From assembly GCA_958352855.1 (NCBI GenBank), contig CATWQE010000007.1, forward strand, positions 10,919-74,918: DNA of 64,000 bases. The letters run 5' to 3'. Every line of letters begins with the position of its first letter. The stretch's first letter is position 1. Below are positions 26,320 to 35,184 of the stretch, piece by piece. Made by a program: the position numbers and the translations under genes. The DNA comes from an uncultured Bacillota bacterium. GTDB taxonomy: Bacteria > Bacillota > Clostridia > Lachnospirales > Lachnospiraceae. Below the pieces are notes generated by a model that saw only the letters and a program-made list of their open reading frames with translations, did not search any database and was not told the DNA's origin.

Positions 26320-28158
26320 ATGTGTGGAATTGTTGGATATGTAGGAACTGAAAACGCAGCTCCCATTTTAATTGATGGCTTATCAAAACTGGAGTACAGA
26401 GGCTATGATTCCGCTGGAATTGCAGTATCAGGAGATGAGACAAAGAACGGGGAAATTGAGATTATTAAGGCAAAAGGAAGGCTGCAGGTACTTCGGGAGA
26501 TGACGGATAATGGAAGAACCGTAAGAGGAACCTGTGGAATCGGTCATACACGCTGGGCAACTCATGGAGAGCCTTCTGTAGTTAATGCACATCCTCATTA
26601 CTCCAGGGATAAGAAGATTACAGTTGTACATAATGGGATTATTGAGAACTATAAGGAATTAAAGGAATATCTACAGAAAAAAGGCTATGTTTTTGTCTCT
26701 GAAACAGATACAGAGGTTGTGGCGCATTTGCTGGATTATTACGATAAAGGTGAGCCTTTAGAAGCTATTTCAAAGGTACTTGGAAGGGTGAGAGGTTCGT
26801 ATGCACTGGGAATCTTGTTTCAGGAAAATCCAGGAACCTTGTATGCAGTAAGAAAGGACAGCCCTTTGATTATCGGAAAATCTGAGAAAGGTAATTTTAT
26901 TGCATCGGATGTTCCTGCTATTTTAAACTATACCAGGACGGTCTGCTATATTGGAGACCGGGAAATTGCAGAGATTACAGCAGACCAGATTGCATTCTAT
27001 GACATTGACCAGGAAGAAATTATAAAAGAATTTAAAACCGTAGAGTGGGATGCCAAGGCAGCAGAAAAAGAAGGCTTTGAGCATTTTATGCTGAAGGAAA
27101 TCTATGAACAGCCTAAGGCAGTGGCAGAGACCATTAGTCCAAGGATTCAGGATGGCAGGATTGTCATTGAAGAACTGGGAATGACAGATGAAGAAATCCA
27201 GGAAATTTCACGTATTCAGATTGTTGCCTGCGGCTCGGCTTACCATGTGGGAATGTGTGCAAAATATGTGCTGGAGCATCTGGCGAAAATTCCTGTGGAC
27301 GTGGATTTGGCTTCTGAATTTCGGTACAGGAATCCTCTTATGACAGAAAATACTCTGGTTATTGTTATCAGCCAGTCAGGAGAGACAGCGGATTCTCTGG
27401 CTGCCCTTCGGGAGGCTCAGAAGCGTGGCTTCAAGGTGCTTGGAATTGTAAATGTTGTAGGAAGTTCCATTGCCAGAGAGGCAGATAGTGTGCTCTATAC
27501 CTGGGCAGGACCTGAGATATCAGTTGCAACAACAAAAGCCTATAGTACCCAGTTGGCAGCAATTTATCTCATTGGTCTGCTTTTTGGAGAAATCCGCGGC
27601 GTTCTGGGAGAAAAGGAATATCAGGAATATGTAGAAGAATTGGGGAGACTTCCTGAGAAAATCCAGAAAATCCTGGATGAAAAGGAACGGATTCAATGGC
27701 TGGCAAATAAATTTTCTCATACTAAAGATGTATTTTTTATTGGAAGAGGACTGGATTATGCCATTTCGCTGGAAGGCTCTCTGAAGTTAAAGGAAATTTC
27801 TTATATTCATTCAGAGGCATATGCAGCAGGCGAATTGAAGCATGGCACCATTTCCCTTATTGAAGAGGGTGTTTTAGTGGTGGGCGTTGCCACTCAGCCG
27901 GACTTATTTGAAAAGGAAATCAGCAATCTGGTGGAGGTACGCAGCCGTGGTGCATCTGTTCTGGGACTGACCACTTACGGAAATTATGCCATGGAAGATA
28001 TTGCGGACTTTACCGTATATGTGCCAAGAACCAAGGACTATTTTGCCACCAGTCTGGCTGTAGTGCCATTGCAGCTTCTGGCTTATTATATATCTGTGGC
28101 AAAAGGGCTGGATGTGGATAAGCCCAGAAATCTGGCTAAAAGTGTAACCGTGGAATAA
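26320..28158 (+). CDS. glmS: glutamine-fructose-6-phosphate aminotransferase
   Basis: This 612-residue enzyme makes glucosamine-6-phosphate, the first step to cell-wall amino sugars. The ATG at 26320 is fixed by the requirement for Cys2 as the N-terminal nucleophile (MCGIVGYVG) and by AGGAGG upstream. The glutaminase domain (1-240; RGYDSAGIA, HTRWATHG) is followed by two SIS sugar-isomerase domains (SQSGETADSL, TTKAYSTQ). The C-terminus DKPRNLAKSVTVE is canonical. It is monocistronic. Confidence 0.98.
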   Translation: MCGIVGYVGTENAAPILIDGLSKLEYRGYDSAGIAVSGDETKNGEIEIIKAKGRLQVLREMTDNGRTVRGTCGIGHTRWATHGEPSVVNAHPHYSRDKKITVVHNGIIENYKELKEYLQKKGYVFVSETDTEVVAHLLDYYDKGEPLEAISKVLGRVRGSYALGILFQENPGTLYAVRKDSPLIIGKSEKGNFIASDVPAILNYTRTVCYIGDREIAEITADQIAFYDIDQEEIIKEFKTVEWDAKAAEKEGFEHFMLKEIYEQPKAVAETISPRIQDGRIVIEELGMTDEEIQEISRIQIVACGSAYHVGMCAKYVLEHLAKIPVDVDLASEFRYRNPLMTENTLVIVISQSGETADSLAALREAQKRGFKVLGIVNVVGSSIAREADSVLYTWAGPEISVATTKAYSTQLAAIYLIGLLFGEIRGVLGEKEYQEYVEELGRLPEKIQKILDEKERIQWLANKFSHTKDVFFIGRGLDYAISLEGSLKLKEISYIHSEAYAAGELKHGTISLIEEGVLVVGVATQPDLFEKEISNLVEVRSRGASVLGLTTYGNYAMEDIADFTVYVPRTKDYFATSLAVVPLQLLAYYISVAKGLDVDKPRNLAKSVTVE

Positions 28159-28250
28159 GAAACATAGTGATGTAGTAATAGGAATTTCCCAAAATTGTGA
28201 AGGAAAATTATAGAACCGTTTAAAGTTAAGACAAATTACTCAATAAAAAG

Positions 28251-28294
28251 TAATGGGGTGTCGGATTGGAACATAATATCCGACATCCCATTAT
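28251..28294. terminator. bidirectional terminator between glmS and the AraC gene
   Basis: TAATGGG-TGTCGGAT pairs with ATCCGACA-CCCATTA, flanked by A-rich and T-rich ends, between convergent genes. Confidence 0.75.
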
Positions 28295-28314
28295 TTAAAA
28301 CACTACTTTGTTTA

Positions 28315-29236
28315 TTATTGCTTATTTACTTTTTTTGCCCAAAAAGCATTTCGATATTGGGAGGGAGTGACTCCTTCTATTTTTTTAAATAATCTCATAA
28401 AGTATTTATCATCAGTAAATCCGCACATATATGAGATATCTTGGATGGAGATGGTGTCCCGGAGACACAAGATATTTTTGGCAATTGAAATTCGAAAACG
28501 ATTTATATAGGCAGAAACAGGATAGCCGGTATACTTTTTTATAAGTGCAGTCAAATAGGTGGGATGATAATTATATTGTTTTGCCAAAGACTCAACTGTA
28601 ATTGATTCATTATAATGAGTTCGAATATATTCTATAATATTCATTACCTGGTTTGGGATTTTATCTTCCATCAGATTATTAGATAAAAAAGACTCTGCTG
28701 TGAATTCAAGTAGTAGAAGATTTAAGGCATATCTACATCTCCAAGTTGCTTGATAGTTGTCACGTTTCGAAATATCTAATAACTGCACAAATAAAAGAAT
28801 AGAACGTTTTTCTGCGGATAGTTTACCATGTTCTGGAATCAGAAAGTTATTATGCGGAGATGGCGTGGGGGGGGGGTAGAAACTGATTGTTTAAATCTTC
28901 GTTGTAACGAAGGAGAGTACTTTTGTTATAGATGGTATAATGTGGGTCTGTCATGTAAAAATGTACCCAATAATAAGACAATTTTCCGGTACTTGGTTTA
29001 TAGCCAAAATGTGTTTGGTGAGGAAATAATAAAAGAGATTCATTTTTGCATACATCTAAATTATGTCCATTTTGATTGATATGGAGTGTTCCTTCGCAAA
29101 CAATTATGAAAACAAAAGAATCAATATTTCGCCGAGGGTGAGTGAAACCGTTGTCATTTATAAGGTTACCGCATGAGATGAATTCGATAGGGTATGAAGC
29201 ATGTGCTGTACAGTATAACATATGGGATTTGTCCAC
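28315..29236 (-). pseudogene. AraC-family regulator interrupted by a frameshift at a poly-C tract
   Basis: Two frames on the minus strand together make one regulator. The first (29236 down to 28850, 128 residues) is a cupin sensor domain (MDKSHMLYCTAHASYP..., then IVCEGTLHINQNG). The second covers the linker and AraC DNA-binding domain (YNYHPTYLTALIKKYTG, YMCGFTDDKYFMRLFKKIEG). They meet at a run of ten C (28867-28876). With nine C the frame continues as FLPPPTPSPHNNFLIPEHG into the second part, giving about 306 residues, normal for this family. It is divergent from the arabinofuranoside importer operon it presumably controls. It may be phase-variable, a fixed mutation or a sequencing error. 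Confidence 0.8.
28867..28876. repeat. homopolymer of ten G (ten C in the coding strand)
   Basis: A run of ten G within the regulator gene, at the sensor/DNA-binding domain boundary. I noticed no other G or C run this long in the window. Such tracts change length by slipped-strand mispairing. Confidence 0.95.
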
Positions 29237-29260
29237 CTTTCCTTTTGATTTGTCAGTTGT

Positions 29261-29287
29261 TTGAAAAGTTACATGTGCTATTATAAT
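29261..29287 (+). promoter_or_regulatory. candidate promoter of the arabinofuranoside operon
   Basis: A consensus TATAAT (29282-29287) lies 15 bases after TTGAAA. The short spacing suggests a weak promoter needing an activator, such as the divergent AraC protein. Placement is by eye. Confidence 0.4.
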
Positions 29288-29368
29288 AACATCAATGATA
29301 CAGAACTTGCAAGTTACGGTATACGAAGATGAAGGTGAAAATGTAGCATAATTGGAGGTTTTAAGACA

Positions 29369-30706
29369 ATGAAAAAGAAAAAAATATTGGCATTATCGTT
29401 GGCAACCATTATGATGGCATCAGTAGTAGGATGTGGAGCACCAAAGCAACAAGGGACTGGAGGAGATTCTTCAAGTGAAACTAAAAAGGGAGAAGAAGGA
29501 GTGGTAGAATTAACTTTTATGGGTTGGGAAGCTTCTCCATTGGAAACAAAAGCAGTGGAAAATGGTATTAAAGCTTTTGAAAAGGAAAATCCCAATATTA
29601 AAGTAACCTATACTCCGGGTCTTGCTGGATCAGAGTATAACGCAAAATTATTATCTTCTGCAGCAGCTAAAGCATTGCCAGATGTTATGTTTGTTGCTTC
29701 TGAAAGTTATAGACAGATTGTATCTAAAGGTGCTTTGATGGAATTAACTGATAAATTTAACGAAGATTTTCCACTAGATGATTTTATTGATTCTTCTCGT
29801 CAGATTATGGAGGTAGATGGAAAAGTATATGGTATTTCTGCTTGTACAGTGTCTCCTATTGTATATTACAATAAAGATGTATTTGATGCAGCAGGAATTC
29901 CCTATCCAAGTGCGGATCCGGCGGAGTGTTGGACAATAGATGAGTTTCGGGAAATTGCAAAAGAACTTACGTCAGATGAAATTTATGGAGTGTATGGACT
30001 TGAAACTGTGGCAGACACATTAAATGCACAGATTCTTTCTAATGGTGGAACGCGATATAATGAAGATTTTACAAAGAGTACGATGAATACACCAGAAGTA
30101 AAAGAGGTGTTTGAAACAATTAAAGCTATACGTGTAGAAGATGGTTCAGCACCTGATGCGTCTACTCTGGATGCAGTAGGAATGTCAGCAAAACAGATGC
30201 TTCAGACAGGAAAAGTAGCAATGCTAGTAGATGGTTCATGGTCATTACAAGAACTTGCTGACTCTGGCATGAATATTGGAATGGCGCCGCTTCCATCTTA
30301 TGGTGAAGTGCTTACAACAGGTCAGGCACACTTGCATGCGATTTCAGCAACTACAGAACATCCTGAAGAAGCATGGAAGTTCCTGCAGTTTTTATCTGGA
30401 ATGGAATACCAGGGTGAACTTTGTAAGAGTGGACTTTGGATGCCGAATCGCTATTCCTTGTACGAGGAAGACGCAGTTGCTCAGTGGTACGATGAAAAAG
30501 TTCATGGAGATAGCTATAAATTGATGCTTGACTATTTTAAAGATGCAGCGGTAGATCCTGGTGCATTGCAGAAATCGACACAAGCACGTGATATCATTGC
30601 AGAAGAGACGGATATGTATTTTAAACAAGATCAGGATATTGATGTGACTTTGCAGAATCTTGATAGCAGAATTGATGAAGCAATTGCAGAAGCGTTACAG
30701 CAGTAA
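29369..30706 (+). CDS. sugar ABC transporter substrate-binding lipoprotein
   Basis: This 445-residue family-1 binding protein has a signal peptide with lipobox VVGC and Cys22. It shows the EKENPNIKV and YYNKDVFDAAGIPYP segments typical of oligosaccharide binders. It heads an operon with two permeases, two DUF1680 enzymes and a YesL protein, so the ligand is inferred to be an L-arabinofuranose oligosaccharide. A hairpin follows the gene. Start ATG follows GGAGG. Confidence 0.92.
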   Translation: MKKKKILALSLATIMMASVVGCGAPKQQGTGGDSSSETKKGEEGVVELTFMGWEASPLETKAVENGIKAFEKENPNIKVTYTPGLAGSEYNAKLLSSAAAKALPDVMFVASESYRQIVSKGALMELTDKFNEDFPLDDFIDSSRQIMEVDGKVYGISACTVSPIVYYNKDVFDAAGIPYPSADPAECWTIDEFREIAKELTSDEIYGVYGLETVADTLNAQILSNGGTRYNEDFTKSTMNTPEVKEVFETIKAIRVEDGSAPDASTLDAVGMSAKQMLQTGKVAMLVDGSWSLQELADSGMNIGMAPLPSYGEVLTTGQAHLHAISATTEHPEEAWKFLQFLSGMEYQGELCKSGLWMPNRYSLYEEDAVAQWYDEKVHGDSYKLMLDYFKDAAVDPGALQKSTQARDIIAEETDMYFKQDQDIDVTLQNLDSRIDEAIAEALQQ

Positions 30707-30734
30707 CAGCACATGATTAATAGTGACATACCAT

Positions 30735-30772
30735 ATCCCCCTGCATTGTATGAAACAGCAGGGGGATTTTTG
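30735..30772 (+). terminator. attenuating terminator between binding protein and permease genes
   Basis: ATCCCCCTGC pairs with GCAGGGGGAT and is followed by TTTTTG. As a strong terminator inside an operon it probably lets only part of transcription reach the permeases. Confidence 0.75.
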
Positions 30773-30804
30773 TAGTTATTTATAGGAAAGAAGGGACGAT
30801 TATA

Positions 30805-31698
30805 TTGAGTAGAGGGAAGAAAATCAGTAAACTGAAAGATGATAGTAAATGGGCATGGACGATGCTTTTGCCCAATATTATTGGATTTGTTTTATTTATG
30901 TTGGTGCCTGTAGTTGCAACGTTTGTTTTGAGTTTTACAAAGTATGATATGTTGACGCCGCCTAAATTTATTGGATTACAAAACTATATTGATTTAGTGA
31001 AAGATCCTATCGTTTGGGAAGTTACAAAAAACACATTAGTTTATACAATATTAACGGTACCTGTTGGAATGTGCCTTTCTTTACTCCTTGCAGTTATGCT
31101 TGATCAAAAAATTGGATTTAGAAGATTTTATAGAGCTGCATTTTTTCTTCCATCTATTACATCTATGGTAGTTGTAGCTATTGTATGGCAGTGGATATAT
31201 AATCCGGATTATGGCCTTTTGAATTATTTTCTTTCTTTGTTTGGGCTTCAAGGACCGAAGTGGTTATTGGATGCAAAAACATCTCTGCTTTCATTGGCTA
31301 TTGTAGGTATTTGGAAGAGTGCAGGTTATAACATGATTATTTTCTTATCTGGATTGCAAGGGATTTCTACAAGTTATTATGAAGCAGCAGAATTGGATGG
31401 TGCAAGTAAGTGGGCACAATTTCGTTACATAACAGTTCCAATGCTGAAGCCTACCACATTCTTTATTTTTATTATGTCTATCATTAGTTCTTTCCAAGTG
31501 TTTGATCAGGTTATGCTAATGACAAAAGGTGGTCCTGGACGCTCCTCTTCGGTATTAGTTCACTACTTATATCAGAATGCATTCCAGTACTTTAAGCTAG
31601 GGTATGCTTGTGCTATTGCGTATTTGCTGTTCTTTATAGTAATGATTATTACAGCAATTAATATGCGAATGGAAAAGAGTATGAGAGAAATATATTAG
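30805..31698 (+). CDS. sugar ABC transporter permease, MalF/UgpA type
   Basis: This 297-residue six-helix permease carries the EAA loop YEAAELDGASKWAQFRYITVP. It starts at TTG; the AAGGG site is about nine bases upstream and no nearer ATG exists. It pairs with the next permease, 19 bases downstream. Confidence 0.92.
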   Translation: MSRGKKISKLKDDSKWAWTMLLPNIIGFVLFMLVPVVATFVLSFTKYDMLTPPKFIGLQNYIDLVKDPIVWEVTKNTLVYTILTVPVGMCLSLLLAVMLDQKIGFRRFYRAAFFLPSITSMVVVAIVWQWIYNPDYGLLNYFLSLFGLQGPKWLLDAKTSLLSLAIVGIWKSAGYNMIIFLSGLQGISTSYYEAAELDGASKWAQFRYITVPMLKPTTFFIFIMSIISSFQVFDQVMLMTKGGPGRSSSVLVHYLYQNAFQYFKLGYACAIAYLLFFIVMIITAINMRMEKSMREIY

Positions 31699-31717
31699 AA
31701 GGAGGGAGAGAGTATAT

Positions 31718-32551
31718 ATGAGTCAGAAGAGAAAGAAACTGGTTATAAAGATAATTGCACATACAATATTAATATTGGGTTCTTTAACAATGTTGGTTCC
31801 TTTTATATGGATGCTTTCGTCTTCCTTAAAGAATTTAGGTGAAGTTTTCGTGTTTCCACCAACCTTATTTGGTGAGCGGCTTGTTTGGGAAAATTACACT
31901 CAAATTTCCAGCAGATTTGATTATTTTGCATATTTTTTGAATAGTGTTAAAGTGTCAGCATGGGTTGTTATTTTTCAGGTGTTTACCTCAGCAACCGCTG
32001 GATATGTTTTTGCAAAAATGAATTTTAAAGGGAGAGATAAGATATTTTCATTGTATTTAGCAACCATGATGATTCCATTTCATGTGACTGTTATTACAAA
32101 TTATCTACAGATGTCCATGTATGGCTTAGTAAATACATTATGGTCATTGATGCTTCCTGCGTCTGTTTCAGCATTTGGAACATTCCTTATGAGACAATTT
32201 TTTATTACTGTTCCAAATGAATTGGTAGAAGCTGCTAAGATTGATGGATGTAATCCATTTACTACCTTTATTAAAATTGCTTTTCCAATGGCAAAATCTA
32301 CTATTGCAACGCTTTGTATTTTTTGTTTTATGAATGTGTGGAATGACTACTTTACACCATTGATTTATATTAATGATGCGAGAAAATATACACTACCGTT
32401 AGGGCTTGCTAGTATGAAGGGAATGTATTCTACAGATTGGCCAGTGCTTATGGCATCTTCGGTTATTGCTGTACTTCCAGTGCTTATTGCATTCCTTTGT
32501 GCCCAGGATGCATTTGTAAAAGGTGTTATGATGTCAGGGATGAAAGATTGA
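31718..32551 (+). CDS. sugar ABC transporter permease, MalG/UgpE type
   Basis: This 277-residue permease has six helices and the EAA loop VEAAKIDGCNPFTTFIKIAFP. It ends MMSGMKD. The start follows AAGGAGGGAG. Its stop overlaps an alternative ATG of the next gene, showing tight operon packing. Confidence 0.92.
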   Translation: MSQKRKKLVIKIIAHTILILGSLTMLVPFIWMLSSSLKNLGEVFVFPPTLFGERLVWENYTQISSRFDYFAYFLNSVKVSAWVVIFQVFTSATAGYVFAKMNFKGRDKIFSLYLATMMIPFHVTVITNYLQMSMYGLVNTLWSLMLPASVSAFGTFLMRQFFITVPNELVEAAKIDGCNPFTTFIKIAFPMAKSTIATLCIFCFMNVWNDYFTPLIYINDARKYTLPLGLASMKGMYSTDWPVLMASSVIAVLPVLIAFLCAQDAFVKGVMMSGMKD

Positions 32552-32568
32552 TGAAAAGGAGAGAAAAT

Positions 32569-34512
32569 ATGTTAGAAAAAAAATTAAGACCATTTCGTTT
32601 AGATCATATTGAAATTCAGGATAAATTCTGGAAAGAATATATGGAGTTGGTGAGAAAACATGTGATTCCATATCAGTGGGAAGCATTAAATGATAGAATT
32701 AAAGATGCGGAACCGAGTGGTTGTATTCGAAACTTTCGTGTGGCTTCGAAACAAGAAGAAGGAGAATTTTATGGCATGGTATTTCAGGATAGCGATGTTT
32801 ATAAATGGTTGGAAGCGGTTGCATATTCTTTGATGTGGCATCCGGACGAAGCGTTGGAAAAAACAGCAGATGATGTTATAGATTTAATTGGAGCGGCACA
32901 ACAGCCAGATGGATATCTGGATACCTATTATATTATCAATGGACTGGAAAAAAGGTTTACAAATCTTATGGATAATCATGAATTATATTGCTTAGGACAT
33001 ATGGTGGAAGGTGCTGTTGCTTATTATAATGCAACTGGAAAAAGAAAATTTTTAGATATCGCCATTGGCTATGCAGATTGTGTATATGAAAATTTGGGCG
33101 TGGAAGAAGGAAAAATACCAGGTTATCCAGGACACGAAGTTGCAGAAATGGCCTTAGTCGCTTTATATGGTATTACAAAGGATGAAAAACATTTAAAACT
33201 GGCAAAATATTTTGTTGATCAGAGAGGTCAGTTACCGCTGTTTTTTGATATAGAAAGTGAAAAAAATGGGAATACTTGTTATTGGGATGACTCATATATG
33301 AAAAAACAGTATTATCAGGCTGGAAAACCAGTAAGAGAGCAGGAAGTTGCTGAAGGACATGCAGTGCGTGCTGTATATTTATATTCAGGGATGGCTGATG
33401 TTGCAAGTGCTTGTGAAGATGAGGAACTCTTTCACGTTTGCGAAAAACTATGGGAGAATATCGTAACAAAACAAATGTATGTAACAGGCGCTATTGGTGC
33501 AACACAACACGGAGAAGCTTTTACATTCGATTATGATTTACCAAATGATACAATTTACGCAGAAACTTGTGCAGCAATCGGTTTAATTTTCTTTTCCAGA
33601 AGAATGTTTGAAATTACAAAAGACAGTAAATATATGGACGTTATAGAACGTTGCTTATTTAATGGTGTGATTAGTGGAATGTCTTTGGATGGAAAGCGTT
33701 TCTTTTATGTGAATCCGTTGGAAGTGAACCCAGAAGCATCGGAAAAAGACTATAACAAAAAACATGTAAAACCAGAACGCCAGAAATGGTTTGGATGTTC
33801 CTGTTGTCCTCCTAATATCGCAAGACTTCTATCTTCTATAGGTGGTTATGCATATGAGTGTAATGAGAACTCTGTATATATGAATTTGTTTGTTGGAGGA
33901 AAAATAAAAGCTGTCTTAAACGGGAAGAAGAATGTGTTCAAAGTAGAAACAGAGTATCCGTGGAATGGTACTGTAGAAATTAATGTAGAAAACGAAGAGG
34001 ATAGTGCGTTTACTTATGCAATCAGAATTCCGAATTGGTGTGAAAAATATAAGCTTACAATTAATGGTGAAATAGAAGAGTATAATCTGGAAAAAGGTTA
34101 TATTATGCTGGAACGCGAATGGAGAAATGGGGATAAGATTGTGTTATCTATGGATATGCCAGTAGTGTTGGTGGAAGCAAATCCAAAAGTAAGAGAAGAT
34201 ATTGGAAAAGTAGCTGTTATGAGAGGACCGATTGTATATTGTGTGGAAGAGGTGGATAATGGGGCACAGCTTCAGGAGGTTTATTTGGAAGAATCCCCTG
34301 AGTTTGATGTTTGCTTTGAAGAGAATTTATTAAAAGGAGTGGTCACATTGACGACAGAAGGTAAGCGTGTTTCTGAAAATGGCTGGAGTGAAGTGTCATT
34401 GTACCGTACATATAAAGGAAAAGAATATCAGAAACAACAATTAAAATTTATTCCATATTATTCATGGACAAACAGAGGTGTAGGTGAAATGTCTGTGTGG
34501 GTAAGAATTTAA
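32569..34512 (+). CDS. GH127 beta-L-arabinofuranosidase (HypBA1-like, DUF1680)
   Basis: A 647-residue (alpha/alpha)6-barrel enzyme without signal peptide. It matches HypBA1 of Bifidobacterium, which releases beta-L-arabinofuranose using a zinc-bound cysteine nucleophile. Equivalent residues are present with matching spacing: acid/base Glu316 (HGEAF), zinc ligands Glu332 and Cys334 (YAETCA), and Cys410, Cys412, Cys413 in GCSCCPPN. The ATG at 32569, seven bases after AAGGAGAG, is preferred over one at 32551. Expected substrate: arabinofuranosyl oligosaccharides from plant hydroxyproline-rich glycoproteins or arabinan. Confidence 0.92.
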   Translation: MLEKKLRPFRLDHIEIQDKFWKEYMELVRKHVIPYQWEALNDRIKDAEPSGCIRNFRVASKQEEGEFYGMVFQDSDVYKWLEAVAYSLMWHPDEALEKTADDVIDLIGAAQQPDGYLDTYYIINGLEKRFTNLMDNHELYCLGHMVEGAVAYYNATGKRKFLDIAIGYADCVYENLGVEEGKIPGYPGHEVAEMALVALYGITKDEKHLKLAKYFVDQRGQLPLFFDIESEKNGNTCYWDDSYMKKQYYQAGKPVREQEVAEGHAVRAVYLYSGMADVASACEDEELFHVCEKLWENIVTKQMYVTGAIGATQHGEAFTFDYDLPNDTIYAETCAAIGLIFFSRRMFEITKDSKYMDVIERCLFNGVISGMSLDGKRFFYVNPLEVNPEASEKDYNKKHVKPERQKWFGCSCCPPNIARLLSSIGGYAYECNENSVYMNLFVGGKIKAVLNGKKNVFKVETEYPWNGTVEINVENEEDSAFTYAIRIPNWCEKYKLTINGEIEEYNLEKGYIMLEREWRNGDKIVLSMDMPVVLVEANPKVREDIGKVAVMRGPIVYCVEEVDNGAQLQEVYLEESPEFDVCFEENLLKGVVTLTTEGKRVSENGWSEVSLYRTYKGKEYQKQQLKFIPYYSWTNRGVGEMSVWVRI

Positions 34513-34527
34513 CAGGAGATGAGTATT

Positions 34528-35169
34528 ATGAGTTTTATGGAATATGATTCACCAATCATGACGGGGATTAATAAGGTTGTGGATATTTTGTTGCTAAGCT
34601 GTTTATGGTTTGTTTGTTGCATTCCAATTATTACGATTGGGGTATCCACTACAGCTTTGTACTATACGTCGGTAAAATCTATAAGAAAGAGCAGAGGATA
34701 TATAGTAAAGACGTTTTTCCATGCTTTCCGCATAAATTTTTGGCCAGCTACGCGTATGTGGCTTCTGTTTGCTCTTGGAATTGTACTGTTTTATATTAAT
34801 TTTATTTTTGCATCACTTTTAAAGGATAAGAGCTTTCAGTTTTTTGTTGCAACATTTTATTATGCATTGGCCTTTGCTGTATTGAGTATAGGGTGCTATG
34901 CTTTTCCTGTATTATCTAGATGCAGTATGAAGTGCGGGGAAATTATGAGGTTTTCGGCAGGGTTAATGGTGAAACATTTTCCATCGACTCTAGTAATGAC
35001 AGTGATTGTAGTGGTAAGCGTATATATTATGTGGATGGTTCCTATTTTTGTGTTTTGCTTACCGGCTGTTGGAAGTTTCTTTTTTTCCTTTTTTATGGAA
35101 AAGATATTAATTCGTTATACACCTGAAACAGAAAGAAGTGGATGGTATGCTGAGCAAGATATGAATTAG
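34528..35169 (+). CDS. YesL-family membrane protein (DUF624)
   Basis: This 213-residue protein has about five membrane helices and the DUF624 N-terminal pattern (DILLLSCLWFVCCIPIITIG, TTALYYTSVKS). Members accompany carbohydrate ABC importers in Firmicutes; the molecular role is unknown. The ATG at 34528, nine bases after AGGAG, is preferred because the ATG at 34519 abuts the site. Placed between the two DUF1680 enzymes. Confidence 0.85.
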   Translation: MSFMEYDSPIMTGINKVVDILLLSCLWFVCCIPIITIGVSTTALYYTSVKSIRKSRGYIVKTFFHAFRINFWPATRMWLLFALGIVLFYINFIFASLLKDKSFQFFVATFYYALAFAVLSIGCYAFPVLSRCSMKCGEIMRFSAGLMVKHFPSTLVMTVIVVVSVYIMWMVPIFVFCLPAVGSFFFSFFMEKILIRYTPETERSGWYAEQDMN

Positions 35170-35184
35170 CTAGGAGGTGTTTTG

